64,000 nucleotides of DNA, taken from the NCBI RefSeq assembly GCF_905171765.1, contig NC_053390.1:507442301-507506300 (forward strand), given 5' to 3'. Each line of letters starts with the position of its first letter. The stretch's first letter is position 1. Made by a program: the position numbers and the translations under genes. Below the pieces are notes generated by a model. That model saw only the letters and a program-made list of their open reading frames with translations. It did no database searches and was not told the origin of the DNA. Below are positions 57,332 to 64,000 of this stretch, in pieces. Source of the stretch: Bufo bufo (lineage: Eukaryota; Chordata; Amphibia; Anura; Bufonidae).

Positions 57332-58560
57332 CGCGTGCGCAGAGTTTCAATAACAGCGAGGAACGACTTGTGGAGCTGTCAGCGTCCGGAAACTCACACT
57401 GCGCAGGCCGCCACCAGCAAAACATCTGTGGGGCCACCGGTGTGTAGCGTATACACAAACAGGTATTGCCTTGCGGATAGAGCTACAAGGATCCGGTAAG
57501 AAGCGCATTTCATTTATACAACAGCGACATACATCAGATGTCCGAGTGGCGCATATGTGAGTGAACTTCCATCTACTATACCAAGCCGTTTACTGATAAC
57601 TATCAGACGCACTAAACATAAATTGCACAATCATACTGGACATAACCAGAAAGCCGCATAAGTCTGCATCTTCATTTAAAATCTGAATGACCTTACACAG
57701 TAAATCAGAACCAAGGTTATATTAAGTATTGCAGTCACCATATAAAATTGTGAGCTGCGAGAGCTCCGCAGCTTATTACAAAAGGAGGGACCGTGATCAT
57801 TTTTAGATATTGCTATTATGTTATTTTATTCGTCATCATATATTGTCATTCTACATTGATATTATATATTGCTTTTGTTTGTATATGGTCTGATCCATAA
57901 GTGTCATTTTAATAGTGAGGATTAAATAAGTTATTTTTATTTCTTGTGAGCCGACCATTCTTTGTATTTGCCTAATGTTAATATAAAGGTATAGGAAAAA
58001 TGCATAACTTTTGTTGAACAAACTGCGACGATCGGGTAACAAGCCGTACTGGAACGCTAGGGGTGAATTAATTTGCAAAGATAGTTATACCAGGATCCAT
58101 CATCATTGACCCGATTCTCATTGCGACACAGTCACAGGTTTGGACGGAGTTGTAGTTTCACATCGGGTGTGCCAGAGGTTGCTGATCTCCGGTCTGGTGG
58201 AACAATTTGCTCCTCTTGTGTTATGGACCCATTTCCTGATTTTCTGCAACAAAGTCTGTCACCTAAAATGGCACCCAACATGTGCCAACAGAACAAAAGT
58301 CTGTATTGGACCTATCAGACTTTCCTTATATCCCTCTTGTTGAGCTTTCCACTTCACAAAAAATATTTTTCACAGTCACTTAGTAGGAAGTGAGTCAGTT
58401 TCCGCCAATGACCATGCACTGTGCAGATAATTCTTGCATAATCCCCAAATTAGTTTATAGTATGTTACTTCTTTCAAAGAGTCTATAGATCAACTTCCTT
58501 AAAGAATGAGGAGCTTTAACCTATTTTAGACTTCAGCATGCTGCTTTTCTCATTTCCTCA
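57332..58560. other. Sequence continuing from the Penelope-like copy, unassigned
   Basis: No clear protein. It extends without a boundary from the plus hammerhead copy, so it may be that element's 5' region. A short frame near 58200-58390 (MDPFPDFLQQSLSPKMAP) could be a start of its ORF but is not recognisable. Confidence 0.35.
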
Positions 58561-58570
58561 TTTCTAAAGC

Positions 58571-58926
58571 CTTAAAAGGATCGTCTCATTATAGACAATG
58601 GGGGCATATCGCTAGGATATGCCCCCATTGTCTTATAGGTGTGGGTCACAGTGGTGGGACCCACACCTATAAGACAATGGGGGCATAGCCTAGTAACGAG
58701 AACGGAGCCCCGCAAGGTGATGGCTGGAGGACTCCAGTTGTCCACCACCAAGCCGGCTCCCCCTAGAAGTGAATGGGAGCGTAATGCGCATGCTCTGCCA
58801 CCACCGCTCCCATTCATTTCTATGGAGCTGACAAAAATGGCCAAGCCAGGGCTTTTTTTACATTTCATTCAGAAAAAAAAAAAAAAAAAAAAAAATTTAT
58901 ATATATATTTTTTTTTTTTTTTTTTA
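58571..58926. repeat. MITE fragment with palindrome and A/T tract
   Basis: ACAATGGGGGCATATC occurs with its complement and again near 58673; CACACCTATAAGACAATGGG forms a hairpin. An A-run, TATA and T-run follow at 58867-58926. Confidence 0.6.
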
Positions 58927-59560
58927 CACACACATTTTTTGGTACATTGCATTTTTAAATGGGATTATTTTGAGGTGCATCCAATTTTTAGGGGTGACCG
59001 TTTCTGGGTTTTGTTATTACATTCTCTGCGTGGTATATGCAACATAACTTTATTCTGTGGGTCAGTATAACTACAGCAGGATCACATCTATATATTGTTT
59101 TTTCACTTTTGCACAATAAAAATATAAAACTTTTGCTGCATTCAAAGACCCATGACATTGTTTTGCCTTTTTGCCAAGAGAGCTGTATGAGTTTTGTTTG
59201 GTTTTTTGTGCAAGAGTTGTCGTTTCTAATCCTGTCATTTTGGGGTACATAGGACTTTTATCACTTTATTGCATTTTTGGGGAGGTAGCATAAAAATATT
59301 TTTTTTTTGGCATTTATAATTAGGTTTTTTAATTATGTTCACTGGATGGGAAGTGTGCTCATTTAATTGCATGGGTTGTTAGACACAGCAATACAAATTA
59401 TATAGATTTTAAACTTACATAAAGAGGCGTTTGCGAGTTAAGGCAATATTTTTATTTATTTTTGAATCAGTTCAAAACCACTGGTGGTTTATGTTATGGG
59501 AAATGTTTGGGTCATCCAAAGACTTTGCTCAAATCCTATTCACTGTCTCTACTGGTGTAC
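58927..59560. other. Old A/T-rich repeat, unassigned
   Basis: Phrases such as TTTTGGGGTACATAGGACTTTT resemble the body of the TTAA-flanked family, so this may be an old diverged copy. Nothing else supported. Confidence 0.35.
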
Positions 59561-59589
59561 GAACATAGTTAAAAAGGAAAACTGGCTAA

Positions 59590-62190
59590 GGCTACTTTCA
59601 CACTAGCGTTAATATTTTCCGGTATTGAGATCCGTCATTGGGTCTCAATACCGAAAAAAAAAAAAAAAAAACACTTCAGTTTTGTCCCCATTCATTGTTA
59701 ATTGGGACAAAACGTAACTGAACAGAATGCTCCAAAATGCATTCCGTTCCATCCTGGGATGCGGAGCAAGAGGGATCCGTTGTGATCCATTTTCTCTGAC
59801 AACCGTAAACAGATCTATCCTCCATGTACTTTCAGTGATGGATCCGCCTTGGCTATGTTAACCCCTTAAGGTTCGGGCCATTTTTCACCTTAAGGACCAG
59901 ACTGATTTTTGCAAATCTGACATGTGTCTCTATGTGGTGATAACTTTAAAACGCTTTTACTTATCCAAGCCATTCTGAGATTATTTTCTCGTCACATATT
60001 GTACTTCATGACAGTGGTAAAATTTGAAACAAAATATTTTATTTATAAATAAATTCCCAAATTTACCAAAATTTTTAGAAAAATTGCAACTTTACAAACT
60101 TCAATTTCTCCGCCTTTAAAAATAGATGGTGATACCTCATAGTTATTACTTTATATTTCCCATATGTCTACTTCATGTTTGGATCATTTTGTGAATGCCA
60201 TTATATTTTTTGGGGACGTTAGAAGGCTTATAAGTTTAGAAGCAAATCTAGAAATTTTTCAGAAAATTTCCAAAACCCACTTTGTAAGGACTAGTTCAGG
60301 TCTGAAGTCACTTTGTGAGGCTTACATAATATAAACCACCCAAAAATTACCATTTTAGAAACTACACCCCTCAAGGTATTAAAAACGGATTTTTACAAAC
60401 GTTAACCCTTTGTGTTCCACAAGAATTAATTGAAAATTGATATGAAATTTCAGAATTTCACTTTTTTGGCAGATTTTCCATTTTAATAATTTCTTCCCGC
60501 TAACAAAGCAAGGATTAAACAGCCAAACTAAACAATATTTATTGCCCTGATTCTGTAGTTTACAGAAACACCCCACATGTGGTCGCAAACTGCTGTACGG
60601 GCACATGGCAGGGCGCAGAACGAAAGGAACGCCATATGGTTTTTGAAGGGTAGCTTGATTTCACTGGGATAAATTTAACTTGCCATGTCACATTTGAAGA
60701 CCCCCTGATGCACCCCTAGAGTAAAAACTACAAAAAAGTGACCCCATTTTGGAAACTACGGGTTAAGGTGGCAGTTTTGCTGGTACTATTTTAGGGTACA
60801 GATTTTTGGTTGCTCTATATTACACTTTTTGTAAGGCAAGGTACCAACAAAAAAAAGCTGTTTTGGCACTGTTTTTATGTTTTGTTATTTACAACGTTCA
60901 TCTGACAGGTTAGATCATGAGCCATTTTTATAGAGCAGGTTGGTACGGATGCGACAATACCAAATAGAACTACTTTTTTTGGTTGTTTGTTTCAGTTTTA
61001 CATGATAAAGAAATTTTTTTGTGTCACCATATTCTGAAAGCCATAGTTTTTTTTGTTTTTTGGGCGACTGTTATGTAGGGGCTCATTTTTTTTTTCAGTA
61101 TGAGATGACTGGTACAATTTTGGGGTGCATATGACTTTTTGATCGCTTGCTATTACACTTTTTGTGATGTAAGGTAACAAAAAAAAAAGGCTTTTTTTGA
61201 CTCTTTTACGGTGTTCATCTGAGGGGTTAGGTCATGTGGTATTTTTATAGAGCAGGTTGTTACGGACATGGCGATACCAAATATGTATACTTTTTTTTTT
61301 ACATTTAACACAATGAAAGCATTTAAAATAAAATATATATGTTTTAGTATCTCCATAGTCAGAGACATTGTTTTATGTAAGGGGCTCATTTTTTTGCAGG
61401 ATGAGGCGACTGTTAGATTGGTACTACTTTGTGGGGCAAACGCCTGTTTGATCGCTTGGTGTTGCACATTTAGTTATGCAAGGTAACAAAAACTGCTTTT
61501 TTTGACATTTATGGTGTCTATCGGACGGGGTGGATCATGTGATATATTTATAGAGCTGGTAGTTACGGACGCGGCAATACCTAATGAGTTTTTTTTTTTC
61601 TTTCTATTTTTTTATTATGAAATCTGGGGAAAGGGGCGTTTTTTTCTTTTTTTTAACTTTTTGTAATGCATTGCCTGTTAGTGTATGACACAGTCATACA
61701 CTAACAGGTTGCCTAGGAGACCCAGCCTGAGGCTGGATCTCCTCGGCACCCATAGAAGGCAGGTCCCGATGCAGTGCAAGGCATTGGGCAGCCCCTGCAC
61801 GGCAACAGGCTGCCTTCTGACACAGAGTCCTCGCCACAGCAGCGCGGGGACTCAATGCACTCCCTCACACGCCGGAAACAACGTCCATATCGCCATCAGC
61901 GCAGACTGCGGCATAGAAGGTTAATCCGCAGGCATCGCTGTAAATAGCGATGTCGGCGCATACAGCAGGAACTACCGGACCCCTGCAGTGATCTGGCACG
62001 CACAGTTTGATCAGCCCGCCGTGCATGTACAGCAGAATGCATCCTCCGCCAAACATGCACGGCGTTAAGGGGTTAAAGATAATACAACCGGATTAGTTTA
62101 TAACAAATGCGGATGGTTGTATTATCAGTAACGGAAGTGTTTTTGCTGATCCCTGCCGGATCCAGCAAAAACGCTAGTGTGAAAGTAGCC
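59590..62190. mobile_element. Harbinger-like MITE split by TTAA element copy c
   Basis: GGCTACTTTCACACTAGCG to CGCTAGTGTGAAAGTAGCC. TAA precedes and TTA follows. The two halves are about 270 and 115 bp. Confidence 0.8.
59862..62073. mobile_element. TTAA-flanked non-autonomous element, copy c, full length
   Basis: CCCCTTAAGGTTCGGGCC to GCGTTAAGGGG, TTAA on both sides (59858-59861, 62074-62077). Same internal order as copy a. Confidence 0.9.
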
Positions 62191-62290
62191 TTAGTTGCCC
62201 ATAGCAATCAGATTTCACCTTTAATTTTCCAGAGGAGCTCTGAAAAAAAAAATGAAAGGTGGAATCTAATTGGTTGCTATGGGCAAATAA

Positions 62291-62774
62291 GGCTACTTTC
62301 ACACCTGCGTTCGGTGCGGATCTGTTTTGTATCTGCACAGACGGATCTGCACCGATAATGCCAACATTTGTATCCGTTCAGAACGGATCAGTTTGCATTA
62401 TTCTTTTAAAAAAAGTCTAAGTCAAAACGGATCCGTCCTGACTTACATCGAAAGTCAATGGGGGACGGATCAGTTTTTAATTGCACCATATTGTGTCAGT
62501 GAAAACGGATCTGTCCCCATTGACTTACATTGCAAGTCAAGACTGATCAGTTTGGCTCCGCATCATCAGGCGGACACCAAAACACTGCAAGCTGCATTTT
62601 AGTGTCCGCCTCAAAAGCGGAACGGAGATCAAACGCAGCCAAATTGATGCATTCTGAACAGATCCTTATCCATTCAGAATGCATTGGGGCTGAACTGATC
62701 CGTTTTGGGCAGCTTATGAGAGCCCTGAAACGGATCTCACAAGCGGACCCAGAAACGCCAGTGTGAAAGTAGCC
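62291..62774. mobile_element. Harbinger-like MITE with exact TAA duplication
   Basis: GGCTACTTTCACACCTGCG to CGCCAGTGTGAAAGTAGCC, TAA at 62288-62290 and 62775-62777. Confidence 0.85.
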
Positions 62775-62899
62775 TAAGCCAGTTTTCCTTTACACCACTT
62801 TTGATAAATCTACCCCATGGTCCTAGAAAGTTGGCCAGGCTGATGAGCATGGAACTACAAGTGACAAGCCACGGTATGGCATATTTTTAATGAGAATTT

Positions 62900-63330
62900 C
62901 TGGATTATAAGCCATACAGATTACAAATTCCTCAGGATCTAAAACCAGACGACAAAGTGCTGTGACTTTTGCATTGTCCTGCAAGTCCGGTTGGAGGAGG
63001 CCAAATTGTGTTCTGCAAGGACATTACCTTTCACCCCAGTAGTAAGGTCAACCACCACAACATTAGAATCTGGGGCACCAAAAACCCATGTGATCTTATT
63101 GAGCTCAAAAGGGACTCAAAGTAAACGTGTTCCGTGCAATGAGTAGACACAAAGCCTACAGTCCCTTTTTTGCTGAGGGCTGTCACTGCTTACTCCTACA
63201 TTAGGGAATGGCTTATGCTACAGATCGAGGAAGATCTGCCAAATATAGGATGGTGCTCCTCCTCAGTTTCAGTTGGATGTTCGACAATACCTGAATGAAA
63301 ATACTGGAATGTTGGATCGGCCGCGCCAGA
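62900..63330 (+). pseudogene. Old mariner-type transposase relic
   Basis: Scattered frames encode FCKDITFHPSSKVNHHNIRI (first Asp region), WGTKNPCDLIELKRDS and DGAPPQFQLDVRQYLNE, which carries the second Asp. Several stops and frameshifts. The pattern matches the DD41D-like proteins elsewhere in the window but is far more decayed. The third acid and the ends are not visible. Confidence 0.65.
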
Positions 63331-63611
63331 ATAAACTATTAACCAATGTTACGATGATCTCCGTGATCACCAGATCTAAGACCCTCCAACTTCATGAGCC
63401 CCACCTGTCTAGTATTTTTCTGGACTGTCCACCTACTAGACAAACTGCTAATTTGCATGCAATATGAAAAGGTAAATTCTGAATCTGTGTAGCAATAAAA
63501 GTTACTATTAATTCATTTATACCCATTATACTGACATGTTCATATAGCACCACCCGCAGGATGCTTTAACACATACTGGTTGTTCCTTCCTAGACAAATC
63601 TATGTTGACAC
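63331..63611. other. Unassigned sequence
   Basis: No repeat or gene recognised; it may include the decayed end of the mariner relic. Confidence 0.3.
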
Positions 63612-63615
63612 TTAA

Positions 63616-63857
63616 AGGGGTTAGCTAGGAATTTATAACGGCGACCTTTGTATTGCAACTCTGACCCAGTGACTTGAATGGGGCCAAGCTGCAACTAGGG
63701 CATGTGACCAATGTACTGTGAAATCAAACTTCCTAGGAAGAGGCCTCGGCATTCACAAAAGTGATCGGCAGGGGTCTCTGGTGTCTGACCACCACGATCT
63801 GATAGTGATGACCTATCCAGAGCATAGGTGATCAATATAAATGCCCAGATAACCACT
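63616..63857. mobile_element. Short MITE, TTAA type
   Basis: AGGGGTTAGCTAGGAATTTAT pairs imperfectly with ATAAATGCCCAGATAACCACT; TTAA at 63612-63615 and 63858-63861. Confidence 0.75.
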
Positions 63858-64000
63858 TTAAAACTGGCCGTCTGGCTATATACACAGATTAAATCTGAAC
63901 ACGTCAATTTAGTCTGGACAGACTGACTAATGTGGTCTGTAATGTGAAATAAAACAAATTAATCTTTTGCCCATTTTAATGGCCTAACAGCCCCCATACG

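Larger units (their letters stand above)
59561..62815. mobile_element. Foldback MITE carrying two nested Harbinger-like MITEs
   Basis: The outer arms GGAAAACTGGC (59576-59586) and GCCAGTTTTCC (62778-62788) plus the inner palindrome GTTGCCCATAGCAATCAGAT / GGTTGCTATGGGCAA (62194-62286) rebuild one short element. Insertions lie in each arm at the matching TTA/TAA position. Confidence 0.7.

Overview
The window looks like transposon-dense DNA from a vertebrate, most likely an anuran amphibian. Every well-supported protein relic belongs to a eukaryotic mobile element: piggyBac of the frog Uribo type, hAT, four Tc1/mariner families (one present as both a full copy and a fragment), DIRS and Ngaro-like tyrosine-recombinase retrotransposons, BEL/Pao, Penelope-like sequence with hammerhead motifs, and an L1-like tail. 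Palindromic MITEs are very numerous. No bacterial operon, phage or CRISPR structure is present. The species call is inference from element composition.

Layout. 1-4662: right part of a piggyBac element (copy 1). 4.7-9.9 kb: Penelope-like tail, a MITE, a possible host exon fragment, then the 3' end of an Ngaro-like element split by a TTAA-flanked 2.4 kb element. 9.9-12.4 kb: a 141-bp tandem array and a hAT transposase relic. 12.4-15.0 kb: BEL/Pao integrase end plus LTR, interrupted by a hAT-type element with a 31-bp minisatellite. 15-17.6 kb: mariner fragment and a DD35E Tc1-like element. 18.6-22.2 kb: nested MITEs. 22.2-35.4 kb: a third piggyBac-derived copy split by a DD37E element, an unknown tandem element carrying an intact Tc1 (DD34E), a hAT MITE and a DIRS element that itself carries a hammerhead retroposon. 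35.4-37.0 kb: DD41D mariner. 37.0-40.6 kb: ZMYM1-like hAT relic split by two insertions. 41.5-52.9 kb: a hAT element carrying a whole 6.8 kb piggyBac (copy 2) and a stretch that resembles 18S rRNA. 52.9-64 kb: a possible host exon, a second Tc1 copy, an L1-like tail, inverted Penelope/hammerhead sequence, nested MITEs and an old mariner relic.

Insertion order can often be read from target-site duplications: TTAA (piggyBac type), TA (Tc1/mariner), 8 bp (hAT), TAA (Harbinger-like MITEs) and 13-18 bp (retroposons). Only one transposase, the Tc1 at 26489-27502, is free of visible breaks; the others carry stops or frameshifts. The most unusual signals are the alternating foldback arrays inside piggyBac, the 18S-like segment inside a hAT gene, hammerhead motifs in retroposed sequence, and two short open frames ending in good splice donors that may be host exons.
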